The notes under the pieces are model-generated. The model ran no database searches and was not told the DNA's origin. It worked only from the letters and a program-made list of their open reading frames with translations. Of a DNA stretch of 64,000 nucleotides, positions 28,001-35,613 are shown piece by piece (position 1 is the first letter of the stretch; each line of letters begins with the position of its first letter). The translations under genes and the position numbers were made by a program. Source of the DNA: Pedobacter puniceum. Lineage in GTDB: Bacteria; Bacteroidota; Bacteroidia; Sphingobacteriales; Sphingobacteriaceae. The DNA lies in assembly GCF_009674685.1 (NCBI RefSeq), contig NZ_WKJI01000003.1:372001-436000 (forward strand). Direction: 5' to 3'.

Positions 28001-28428
28001 AGTTTGCATCATTTGCAAACAGATGGACACCAGAAAATCCGTCAAATGAAATCCCTAGAGCACAAATATTAAGAGGTGATGCAGGTAGTGCCAACCCTGT
28101 TATTTCTTCAAGATTTATAGAAGATGGTTCTTTTATCAGGTTAAAAACCATAGCTCTTAATTACACTTTTGCCAAAGACGCCCTTAAAAAATGGGGATTA
28201 AGTAATGTGAAGTTAAATGTAAGTGCACAAAACATCTTAACTCTTACCAGATATTCTGGTACAGACCCAGAAGTTTCAACTTTCAGAGTGACTAATGAAG
28301 CTGGCGTAGGGACAGGTTATACATTTATACAGCCAAGTAGTGGGTATACTGCTTTAGCAGGAGGACTAGATTTTACCCCTTATCCAAGAGCTTTTATCGC
28401 TACTATGGGTTTAGTTGCTAACTTTTAA
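25081..28428 (+). CDS. SusC/RagA-family TonB-dependent outer-membrane transporter
   Basis: A 1115-residue transporter: signal peptide (ending LVIAQ), carboxypeptidase D regulatory-like domain (about 38-120, VNATVKDKKGETLPGVSVTVKG), TonB-box region (LDEVVVIGYG), plug domain (about 135-250, including SIAIYGARGANGVIMVTTKRG), and a 22-strand barrel to the C terminus. There is no N-terminal STN domain. It takes oligosaccharides bound by the SusD partner encoded 11 bases downstream across the outer membrane, powered by TonB. It is preceded by one of the regulon operators. Confidence 0.97.
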   Translation: MIKFNLRLNTFFSSAKQKKITAFMLLLLCSFHLVIAQSKTYRVNATVKDKKGETLPGVSVTVKGANTSAITDANGKFTLNVPNSQSILIFNYLGFKTTENLAININGKDVVLEESVSALDEVVVIGYGAVSRRDLTGAVGKVDVVDLQRAPVPSFDAALAGRVAGVNVVSTDGQPGGATRITVRGSSVTQDSSPLFVIDGFPVENMDISSINPQDIESFEVLKDASSIAIYGARGANGVIMVTTKRGTVGPPKISYSYNYGLQKDINRVEMMDPYEFVKLQLEIDRLRSTPSARQFTNDIIYLGYNPADGTRLRTLESYRNEKGFDWQDLVLQTGSQQNHSLSLIGGTDNTKYAVSGSRFDQKGIIVNTGYIRNEGKIAIDQTITKKLKAGVSARYSNTKTYGTVPIGAVTGGVVQGMWQYRPVSGVNNQDLTNSLIDSAALADFNNGVTTSLGDNLVNPLLQAQNELRNDIRNTGYLNLYGEYSFSKALKFKVTGGYNATIVRQEFFYNSKTQQGNLFKNPNGAIPNVNGINGRIANQLNQNYLTEGLLTFKKVYDKKHSFDALGGFTYQYAKSMGNGFRVTNIPEAQEYLGLLSMNTGRAETPVIGGTHWQLFSFIGRLNYTYKDKYLFTSTGRYDGSSKFTPGQQWGFFPSGAFAWRFTSEPFMKKYSFLDDGKLKISYGSVGNNRVGDFSYLPQFGNLNNPQGYPLNNQYFGGVTPFFYGNNNLTWETTNQLDLGLSLSFFKSRLSIEADYYNKLTKDFLLGATLPALAGYANGTNSQYQNAGEIRNRGLEFTINAVNINKKDFGWRTSFNISFNRSMVLSFNNQIENITTQVVVPGVSTANRPIGWIARVGGSISDFYGYKFSGVYQYEDFDRLSDGSYVVKNTIPSYSANVQPGDAKYQDLNKDGIISDADRTVLGSPLPVHQGGLSNNFRYKNFDLNIFFQWSYGNDVLNANRMVFEHGNYTPFSNQFASFANRWTPENPSNEIPRAQILRGDAGSANPVISSRFIEDGSFIRLKTIALNYTFAKDALKKWGLSNVKLNVSAQNILTLTRYSGTDPEVSTFRVTNEAGVGTGYTFIQPSSGYTALAGGLDFTPYPRAFIATMGLVANF

Positions 28429-28439
28429 TTAGACGTGTC

Positions 28440-30341
28440 ATGAAAATTTTAAAATATACAGTTACAATTGCTATACTATCTTTCTTTGTGGTTTCTTGTC
28501 AGAAAGATGTTAGTCTAGAGCCTATTTCTTTCCAACCAACAAACGTTACCACACCTGCACAAGCAGAGAGCCAGTTGGTAGGCGTTTATAATGTGCTTAG
28601 CGCTCAACAAATGTATGGCGAAGGTTTATGGGGCTACTTAACTGCGGGTGCCGATGAAAGTTTCCGTTCGGGTTCTTTACCTGCAACTATTTTAACCCAA
28701 CATTATAATATAGAAGCATCAGAAGCTAACCTTTATACCTATTGGAGAAATCTTTATATGGGTATTGAAAGAGCAAATGTTTTGCTTGATGGTTTAGATA
28801 AACTTCAGATGAATGCAACCCGCCGCAATGCAATAAAAGGTCAAGCTAAATTTTTAAGAGCTTATTACTTTTATTTATTGGTAAATCATTTTGGTGATGT
28901 GCCTCTAAAAACAACTTTAACAACAGAATTGGGTACAAACTTTAACCTACCACGTGATAGCGCCAAAAATGTTTATGAGTTTGTAATTAAAGAAATGGAA
29001 GAGGCTCATGAACTTGCAGAAAGCATGACTACCGTACGTACCACTACCATTGTTACTAAAAGTGCTATCGAGGCTATGTTAGCAAGAGTTTGTTTATCTA
29101 TGGCTGGTAACCCGGTTAACGATGAAACTAAGTATGCAAAAGCACTTTTTTGGGCTAAGAAAACTATAGATGCCAATATTCACTCTTTATATTCAAGTCC
29201 GCATCCTTTGTATGCAGAAACACCGGCTTATGCAAGAGTTTTTATCAATAACATGCAAAATAATGTAAATGATGCAAGTATTGGCGAAGGTATTTGGGAT
29301 GCTGCTTTTTTATCAAAATCTAATGCTACAGGTCCTTATGCAGGTTTAGGTTTCCCAGTTACACAAACTTTAGGAGCTTTAATGGGGGTTTTCTCTAATG
29401 ATGCTAGTGCAAGAGCGCCTATAGGTTTCTCTAATGCTACTTACAGAGCTTTACCTAAGCTATATAATTTATATGCTCCCGGAGATTTAAGAAGAGATTG
29501 GTCTGTAGCGCCTTATCTTTACAGAGGAACTAGCACAACTAGATTATTTTCTCTTCAAGTTAATATTACAGGTGGCGGAGGTACAGGAGCTAGAGCAACA
29601 GCTTTTACTTCTAATACCGGAGCTATAACCTCTATAGTTATTGATAATCCAGGGACAGGGTATACAACTGCACCAACCATAACATTTACATCTAATAATA
29701 CAGGTCCTACAGCTTCTGCACCTATATCTGGTACCAACGTTGCTTTAGCAACCGCTGTGGTTTCTGGTGGTAGGTTAACTGCTATTAATGTTACTAGAGC
29801 AGGTAGCGGTTACCCAACTGTTTATGATAGAGCCGCAGCAAAATGGAGAAGAGAATACGAGGTTAACCTTCCAGATATCAGATTACAAAATAACACGGCT
29901 TGTAATTTCCCTATTATCAGGTTTGCAGATGTTTTATTGATGGCAGCCGAGGCAGATTTAAAAGTTAACGGTACACCAAGCGCCGAAGCTGTTGAATATT
30001 ACAACCGAGTAAGAAGAAGAGCTTTTGGTTTAAATCCTTTATCGGCACAGCCAACAGTAGATGTAAATACTTTCACTATGGAGGATATTTATGATGAACG
30101 TTCGAGAGAATTATGCTTTGAAGGTGTTAGAAGAGCAGATTTAATTAGATGGGGTATCATGACTAGAGAGATGACAGAGGTTGTACAAGATAACGCTTTA
30201 AGGTCGCCATCTGGTTATGCAGTAGCGTCTTCTTTAGCTGCAAATAATTTCTTAACAAACCCAGCTAAGTATGTTTTATTCCCAATTCCAGCGAGAGAGA
30301 GGGAGCTTAATATTGCATTAACTCAGAATTTAGGTTGGTAA
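28440..30341 (+). CDS. SusD/RagB-family surface glycan-binding lipoprotein with an unusual repeat insertion
   Basis: A 633-residue lipoprotein (lipobox FFVVSCQK, Cys about residue 20) with the SusD tetratricopeptide scaffold (YWRNLYMGIERANVLLDGLD, KGQAKFLRAYYFYLLVNHFGDVPL) and the C-terminal RagB motif (DERSRELCFEGVRRADLIRWG, LFPIPARE). It caps the SusC transporter. Between about residues 378 and 460 there is a Gly/Thr/Ala-rich insertion, starting GGGGTGARATAF, holding two units of the type (I/L)T(S/A)I-V-...-G-(T/S)-G-Y-(T/P)-T, unlike ordinary SusD sequence. It is longer than most SusD proteins (500-600). Confidence 0.93.
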   Translation: MKILKYTVTIAILSFFVVSCQKDVSLEPISFQPTNVTTPAQAESQLVGVYNVLSAQQMYGEGLWGYLTAGADESFRSGSLPATILTQHYNIEASEANLYTYWRNLYMGIERANVLLDGLDKLQMNATRRNAIKGQAKFLRAYYFYLLVNHFGDVPLKTTLTTELGTNFNLPRDSAKNVYEFVIKEMEEAHELAESMTTVRTTTIVTKSAIEAMLARVCLSMAGNPVNDETKYAKALFWAKKTIDANIHSLYSSPHPLYAETPAYARVFINNMQNNVNDASIGEGIWDAAFLSKSNATGPYAGLGFPVTQTLGALMGVFSNDASARAPIGFSNATYRALPKLYNLYAPGDLRRDWSVAPYLYRGTSTTRLFSLQVNITGGGGTGARATAFTSNTGAITSIVIDNPGTGYTTAPTITFTSNNTGPTASAPISGTNVALATAVVSGGRLTAINVTRAGSGYPTVYDRAAAKWRREYEVNLPDIRLQNNTACNFPIIRFADVLLMAAEADLKVNGTPSAEAVEYYNRVRRRAFGLNPLSAQPTVDVNTFTMEDIYDERSRELCFEGVRRADLIRWGIMTREMTEVVQDNALRSPSGYAVASSLAANNFLTNPAKYVLFPIPARERELNIALTQNLGW

Positions 30342-30357
30342 ATAATTTATAAGAATC

Positions 30358-31389
30358 ATGAAAAAATATAACTCAATTATATATGCTTTATGTATCATGT
30401 TTGGTCTTACAGCATGCGAGCAAATAGAGCTACAAGAAGTAGACTTTAAAGTTTCAACGGCAAAAGCATCATACGCTGTTGGCGAAGAAGTTGTTTTCAA
30501 TATTGAAGGGGGTAACTCAGACCAAATTATCTTCTATTCAGGAGAAACTGGAGCCAATTATCAAAACATAAACCGTTTAAAAGAAGCTGGGATAAACAAG
30601 TTACAGTTTGAAACTTCTATGCAACAAGGTTTATTAACCGATAATGATTCGTTAAGATTATTAATCTCAACAAATTTAGCTGGTTATGATTCTGCAAGTG
30701 TGGTAAGAGCCACATGGGTTGATATCACCGATAGAAATACCTCTTGGCCTACATCATTGGCAACAACGTTTACAACTTCTAGCGTAATTGATATTACTGA
30801 TTTCAATACTGCTGATAAAGTTAACATCGCTTTTAGAGCATTAGGAAAGAAAAAGCTTACCCAACCTCAACGCCGCTGGCAAATAAGAAATCTTTCTTTA
30901 AGTAACGAGCTTGTAGATGGTACCAGAACATTCTTATTTTCTGCTCCTTTTGTTAATGCAAGCACTCCCTCTGCATCAGATTTTAGATACACAGGATGGG
31001 TACATGTGAGCCTAAAAAATAGCCTTACACAAGGTTCTAATGTTTGGGATGTTGGTGAGGCAGGAGTAAACGGAAGAGATAGTTTAAGAAATAGGAATGG
31101 TATTGCCATAAAAACGAATTATCCATTACAATTTAACCCGGGTGGTACTTTAAATAACGATGATAATGATGATTGGGTAATTACAACTGCAGTTGATTTA
31201 AAAACAACAAGACCAGCAGCAGGTACGATTATCAAAAATGTAATCAGTAAAATTTTAACTAGCCATAGGTACAGATTTACTAAAGCAGGAAATTACCAAG
31301 TTACTTTTGTTGCCTTAAATGATGTTAATGGTGAAACAAGAAGGGTAGTTAAAACTATTGATTTAGAAATTACAGCACCAGCACCTTAG
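30358..31389 (+). CDS. DUF5017 lipoprotein, SusE-position glycan-binding protein
   Basis: A 343-residue lipoprotein (lipobox MFGLTACEQ, Cys at about 20). The N-terminal Ig-like strand region VDFKVSTAKASYAVGEEVVFNIEGG followed by FYSGETGANYQN matches DUF5017, which occurs directly after SusC/SusD pairs in Bacteroidota PULs. It is likely an outer-surface, SusE/F-like auxiliary binding protein that holds the polysaccharide; this is from position and family, not from visible binding residues. It is 16 bases behind susD and in the same operon. A long hairpin (31442-31483) follows. Confidence 0.82.
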   Translation: MKKYNSIIYALCIMFGLTACEQIELQEVDFKVSTAKASYAVGEEVVFNIEGGNSDQIIFYSGETGANYQNINRLKEAGINKLQFETSMQQGLLTDNDSLRLLISTNLAGYDSASVVRATWVDITDRNTSWPTSLATTFTTSSVIDITDFNTADKVNIAFRALGKKKLTQPQRRWQIRNLSLSNELVDGTRTFLFSAPFVNASTPSASDFRYTGWVHVSLKNSLTQGSNVWDVGEAGVNGRDSLRNRNGIAIKTNYPLQFNPGGTLNNDDNDDWVITTAVDLKTTRPAAGTIIKNVISKILTSHRYRFTKAGNYQVTFVALNDVNGETRRVVKTIDLEITAPAP

Positions 31390-31441
31390 TAAACAAAGTA
31401 AACACGCATAACACTAACTAAAATCATACCCATGATTTTTA

Positions 31442-31483
31442 TTTTGTTGGCCCAAACAACCGCTATGTTTGGGTTCAACAAAA
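31442..31483 (+). other. Long hairpin after the susCD-DUF5017 genes
   Basis: TTTTGTTG-G-CCCAAACA pairs with TGTTTGGG-TT-CAACAAAA around a 7-base loop. It is not followed by a long T run, so it may be a leaky terminator or a 3'-end stabiliser that lowers expression of the next gene relative to susCD. Confidence 0.55.
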
Positions 31484-31551
31484 TCTTAACATACGTTTAA
31501 ATAACAACAATTCTCCATATTAAAACTGTAAAATTTAATCTAAAAAAAAAG

Positions 31552-33795
31552 ATGAAACTAATTTTAAGCATCACGCTGTTATTAGGAATTCAGGCTGCTT
31601 CTGCTCAACAATTTTATGTGAGTCCAACAGGTAATGACAATCATAAAGGAACATTAGAGCAGCCCTTTGCTACTTTGGCAAAAGCCCAACAAGCAGTAAG
31701 AAATTTCAAGCAGAATAATCCAAAAACAAAAATTACCGTTTTTCTACGTGGTGGTAGATATCAATTAAATTCATCCTTCAAATTGGGGCAAGATGATAGC
31801 GGAACACCAAACGCTCCTATCGTTTATCAAGCATATGGTAATGAAAAACCAGTACTTAATGCAGCTGTAAAAATAGACGAGAAAAGCTGGAAACCACTTT
31901 CAAAAGAAGCAAGAGAAAGGGTACATCCAAAAGTAGATGCAAATAAGCTAGTTGCTTTAGATTTAGTTGCTTTAAAAACCAAAAATGTACAGCAGTTTGC
32001 TCCTAAAAACTCATTTACTACAGAGTGGTATTCTATAGACCTTTTCGCAAATAACAAAAGACAACCTATTTCTAAATGGCCAAATATTGGTGAAAATATA
32101 AGAGGGGTAAATGATCCAGGATGGACAACTACCAACGGTTCTAAAGATGAGCGCTCTTTCTATTTTGCTGAAGGTGGTAAACCAGAAGATAAAGATGGTT
32201 TTAATGAATTAGATGCTGACGGTACAAACCGCTCTCAACGTTGGGCAAATTCCTTAAAAAAAGGTCATGAAATATGGTTGAAAGGTGTATGGCGCACTCC
32301 TTGGGATCCGGTTACGATGAAAGTAGAGGAGATTAATCTGAATGATAAATCAATCAAATTATTTAACGCTCCGCAACTAGGTATGGGCTCAAAATATTCT
32401 CCTGAAGTAAGTAAAAATCCACTTTACAGAGTAGGAAGCGGTAAAGAAGGGTATTATATCCTTAATTATTTAGATGAGATAGACCAACCGGGCGAGTGGG
32501 CTGTAGACTTCAAAGACAAAATGTTATACTATTATCCTATCAAACCTTTAAAACAATTAGAGGTAATGATTGCCGATAATAAAGAGCCTATGATAAGTTT
32601 ACAAAATGCAGCTTATGTACAATTTATAGGCTTAACTCTAGAGGGAGGTTTGGGGAATGGCTTTGATTTAAGAAGCACTTCAAACATCCAAATTATGGGT
32701 TGCGATATTAAAAATGTGGGTAACAATGGTATCTTAATAGAAGGAGGAAGCAGGCATAAAGTATTGTCTAATAATATTTTTGAAGTAGCTGCATGCGCTA
32801 TAGATATTAGAAATGTGGGTTCAAGAAGTAGGTTGATATCTTCTTTTGATACGATAAAGAATAACTACATCCATGATATAGGCGTACTTAATTTCAGAGA
32901 AGCTATTTTCCTTAAAAACGCTGTAGGAGTTGTTTTGGCAAACAACTTAATACATGATGTTCCAAAAGGCGCTTTCAGATCTGATGAGATTAATGATTGT
33001 ATCATAGAATATAACGAAGTTCATAATATTGCTTTAAAAGAAGGTGATACCGGAGTTTATTACAACTACGGAGGTTGGAGTACTTATGGAAATATCTTCA
33101 GATACAACTTCTCACATCATACCAATAGAGCAAACGGTTTTTACTCTGATGACGGCGATAGTGGCGATTTTTATTACAAAAACATCGTTCATAATGCTGC
33201 TGATGCGGTTAAGTTTGGTGGTGGACATCATAATGTTGCAGAGAACAATTTAATTGTAGAATGTAAAGCACAAGTTATTGATGACCGTGGCATTGCCCGT
33301 AATTATTATTTAGGTACTAAATACGAAACTAACTTAACACAATTTAATGTTTTTGCAGAGCCTTGGCTATCTTACGGGAAAAAGATGATGAAAGACTACA
33401 ACCTTAAGGATTCTTTATGGGCTGATATTTTAAAAACTACTTGGCAACCAGAACACCCAAATGGATGCAGGGTTAAAAATAACGTAGCAGTAAAAAGTGG
33501 TCCGTTTCAGAAGCCTAAAAATGGTAAAGTAGAAATTGCCGATAATTTAGAAATACCAACCATACAAGCGGCGGGTTTTTACAATTATCCAGAAATGGAT
33601 TTAAGAACAAATAATCCAGCAATACTTGCAAAATTCCCTGATTTGAATGAGGCTTTCCCTAAAATGGGCTTACAGGTAGATAGTTACCGTAAAGTGGTGC
33701 CAACAAGAAAGCAAACTGCTGGTCTTAGCAATCGTACCAATGCCGAGGTTGTAGATACCGAGGATAAAATGATTGATAACTATAAGAAAAAATAA
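31552..33795 (+). CDS. Secreted right-handed parallel beta-helix enzyme, possibly GH141-like
   Basis: A 747-residue protein with a signal peptide (ending ASAQ). The start FYVSPTGNDNHKGTLEQPFATLAKAQQAV is the DUF1565-type cap of many beta-helix carbohydrate enzymes. A beta insert with LFANNKRQPISKWPN follows, and from about 340 to 620 there are helix turns (FIGLTLEGGLGNGFDLRSTSNIQIMGCDIKNVGNNGILIEGG and later rungs). This layout resembles GH141 (RG-II alpha-L-fucosidase and xylanase members) and related GH120 or lyase families. A fucosidase role would suit the neighbouring fucose operon, but is only a hypothesis. There is no regulon operator directly upstream, so it is probably transcribed from the susC promoter. 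Confidence 0.65.
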   Translation: MKLILSITLLLGIQAASAQQFYVSPTGNDNHKGTLEQPFATLAKAQQAVRNFKQNNPKTKITVFLRGGRYQLNSSFKLGQDDSGTPNAPIVYQAYGNEKPVLNAAVKIDEKSWKPLSKEARERVHPKVDANKLVALDLVALKTKNVQQFAPKNSFTTEWYSIDLFANNKRQPISKWPNIGENIRGVNDPGWTTTNGSKDERSFYFAEGGKPEDKDGFNELDADGTNRSQRWANSLKKGHEIWLKGVWRTPWDPVTMKVEEINLNDKSIKLFNAPQLGMGSKYSPEVSKNPLYRVGSGKEGYYILNYLDEIDQPGEWAVDFKDKMLYYYPIKPLKQLEVMIADNKEPMISLQNAAYVQFIGLTLEGGLGNGFDLRSTSNIQIMGCDIKNVGNNGILIEGGSRHKVLSNNIFEVAACAIDIRNVGSRSRLISSFDTIKNNYIHDIGVLNFREAIFLKNAVGVVLANNLIHDVPKGAFRSDEINDCIIEYNEVHNIALKEGDTGVYYNYGGWSTYGNIFRYNFSHHTNRANGFYSDDGDSGDFYYKNIVHNAADAVKFGGGHHNVAENNLIVECKAQVIDDRGIARNYYLGTKYETNLTQFNVFAEPWLSYGKKMMKDYNLKDSLWADILKTTWQPEHPNGCRVKNNVAVKSGPFQKPKNGKVEIADNLEIPTIQAAGFYNYPEMDLRTNNPAILAKFPDLNEAFPKMGLQVDSYRKVVPTRKQTAGLSNRTNAEVVDTEDKMIDNYKKK

Positions 33796-33801
33796 GCAAT
33801 T

Positions 33802-33845
33802 AACCTGTTACCATCTTCATACATGTAGTTGGTAACAGGTTTTTA
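33802..33845 (+). terminator. Terminator after the beta-helix enzyme gene
   Basis: AACCTGTTACC pairs with GGTAACAGGTT (arms of 11 bp), followed by a T run. It closes the susC-to-31552 transcript. Confidence 0.85.
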
Positions 33846-33852
33846 ATCAAAT

Positions 33853-33918
33853 TGCAACCTAAAGTATATATCCTGCAACCTCTAGCAGCTTTTACAGCTT
33901 AAACTTCTCTTACTTTAG
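33853..33918 (+). promoter_or_regulatory. Predicted HTCS operator and promoter (for the 34032-44495 operon)
   Basis: Two identical half-sites TGCAACCT (33853-33860 and 33874-33881) are 21 bp apart, with a -7 box TACTTTAG (33911-33918) 37 bp from the proximal site. The downstream bases CCTTAACCAA resemble those after the 47182 box. Confidence 0.7.
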
Positions 33919-34031
33919 CCTTAACCAATTCGGTTTATCAATTTAAGATAGTTGATAACCTAAATTAATATGCGGAGATGAAATCATGATATAGACTTTC
34001 GTCTTCAATAAGCTCATTAAAAAAATAAAAA

Positions 34032-35570
34032 ATGAAAATGTTCTTCAAAAAAGCTGCATTAAGCTTATTCAGTTTAGTGCTATCTGTAAGTACTATGCAG
34101 GCCAAGGTAACACCAAATAGTTTATTTGGTAATAACGGAGTTTTACAACAAGGTGTAGAAGTGCCAGTATGGGGTACTGCCAATGATGGCGAAGAGGTTA
34201 CCGTAGAGTTTGCAGGCCAAAAACATGTTGTAAAAGCCACAAACGGTAAATGGTTAATTAAGTTAAAACCTTTAAAGGCATCGGCTACGCCACAAGATAT
34301 GCTTATTAAAGGCGAAAATACCGTGACTATAAAAAATATTTTGGTAGGAGAGGTTTGGTTATTGAGCGGACAAAGCAATATGGCTTTCCCTTTAAGAGCC
34401 ATCAAACCTATAGGTAATAGCCAAGCTTTGGCTGATGTTTTAAAAGAAGCAGATTACCCTCTTATCAGACAGTTTTCTATTCCTTTAAGAAAATCTGTAA
34501 CAACACCAGAAATTATAAAAGATGTAAATGGTAAGTGGAATGTTTGTACACCTACAAATGCCGGAAACTTCTCTGCTGTAGGCTTTTTCTTTGCTAGAGA
34601 TTTGTTTAAAAGATTAAACGTACCTATTGGTTTAATTAACTCATCGTACGGTGGTACAGCTATAGAAAATTGGGTTAGCAAAGAAACTTTAGATGCTTTC
34701 CCCGAGTTGCAATCTATCATTACCAATTACAACAAAGCACTCAAAGATTTTCCTGCAAAATTGGCCGAATACCAAGCCAACGAGCAAAAGCTAATGGCCG
34801 AGTTTAAAGCTGATTCTGCTTATGCAGCACAGCAAAATAAACCTTTGCCTCGTAAACCTGCTGCACCTATGAGTCCGGCAGAACGTGGTGGGCCAACAGG
34901 TTTATATAATACCATGATTCATCCTCTCATACCTTATGCCATGAAAGGTAGTGTTTGGTACCAAGGTGAAGCCAACGGAAGTAGAGGTAAACAATATCGC
35001 ACACTTTTACCAGCATTAATAAATAGCTGGAGAGCAGAATGGGGTTTAGGTGATTTCCCTTTCATTATTGTGCAAATTCCAGGATGGAAAGCTCATCAGC
35101 CCGAGCTTAGAGAAGCACAACTTTTAACCTGGAAAAAGATTAAAAATACAGCCATGACGGTTATTACCGATGTTGATGATACCCTTGATGTACATCCGGG
35201 TAATAAGCAACCTGTAGGAGAACGTGTAGCTTTACAAGCCAGAGCCATAGCTTACCAAGATAAAATTGTATATGCTGGCCCTGTATATGAATCTATGAAA
35301 ATAGAAGGCAACCAAGCCATCTTAAGCTTTAGCCATGTAGGTAAAGGTTTGGTAGTAAAAGGTACAGAACTTAAAGATTTTATTATCGCTGGGGCAGATA
35401 AGAAGTTTTATCCTGCAAAAGCTATTATCAAAGGAGATAAAATTATCGTTTCTGCCGATGCCGTTAAAAGCCCTGTAGCAGTAAGAATGGGATGGCGAAT
35501 TTGTCCAGAAATTAACCTCTACAACAAAGAAGGTTTGTGTGCTACTGCGTTTAGAACAGATGTAGATTAA
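34032..35570 (+). CDS. SGNH-type acetylesterase, sialate O-acetylesterase family (copy 1)
   Basis: A 512-residue exported protein (signal peptide to about residue 24) of the sialate 9-O-acetylesterase-like (SASA) family. Catalytic S115 in SGQSNM, a conserved WYQGEANG block, and the D386/H388 pair in DTLDVHPGNKQPVG form the SGNH triad. The family removes O-acetyl groups; most PUL members act on plant or bacterial glycans rather than on sialic acid, and nothing here points to sialic acid. It is the first gene of a five-gene operon and is paired with a heparinase II/III-like gene 43 bases downstream. Copy 2 is at 40388. Confidence 0.88.
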   Translation: MKMFFKKAALSLFSLVLSVSTMQAKVTPNSLFGNNGVLQQGVEVPVWGTANDGEEVTVEFAGQKHVVKATNGKWLIKLKPLKASATPQDMLIKGENTVTIKNILVGEVWLLSGQSNMAFPLRAIKPIGNSQALADVLKEADYPLIRQFSIPLRKSVTTPEIIKDVNGKWNVCTPTNAGNFSAVGFFFARDLFKRLNVPIGLINSSYGGTAIENWVSKETLDAFPELQSIITNYNKALKDFPAKLAEYQANEQKLMAEFKADSAYAAQQNKPLPRKPAAPMSPAERGGPTGLYNTMIHPLIPYAMKGSVWYQGEANGSRGKQYRTLLPALINSWRAEWGLGDFPFIIVQIPGWKAHQPELREAQLLTWKKIKNTAMTVITDVDDTLDVHPGNKQPVGERVALQARAIAYQDKIVYAGPVYESMKIEGNQAILSFSHVGKGLVVKGTELKDFIIAGADKKFYPAKAIIKGDKIIVSADAVKSPVAVRMGWRICPEINLYNKEGLCATAFRTDVD

Positions 35571-35613
35571 GAAATAGCCCTAAGCCAACATAAATGTTTG
35601 TCAAAATATTTTT

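Noticed and set aside
31442-31483. Hairpin after DUF5017 taken as a full terminator
   Set aside because: It lacks a proper T run, and the next gene has no operator-promoter of its own, so read-through from the susC promoter is more likely.
33965-34405. Minus-strand frame of 146 codons over the start of the first esterase
   Set aside because: Low-similarity, cysteine-rich translation with no recognisable domain, antisense to a clear SGNH esterase and across its leader region.
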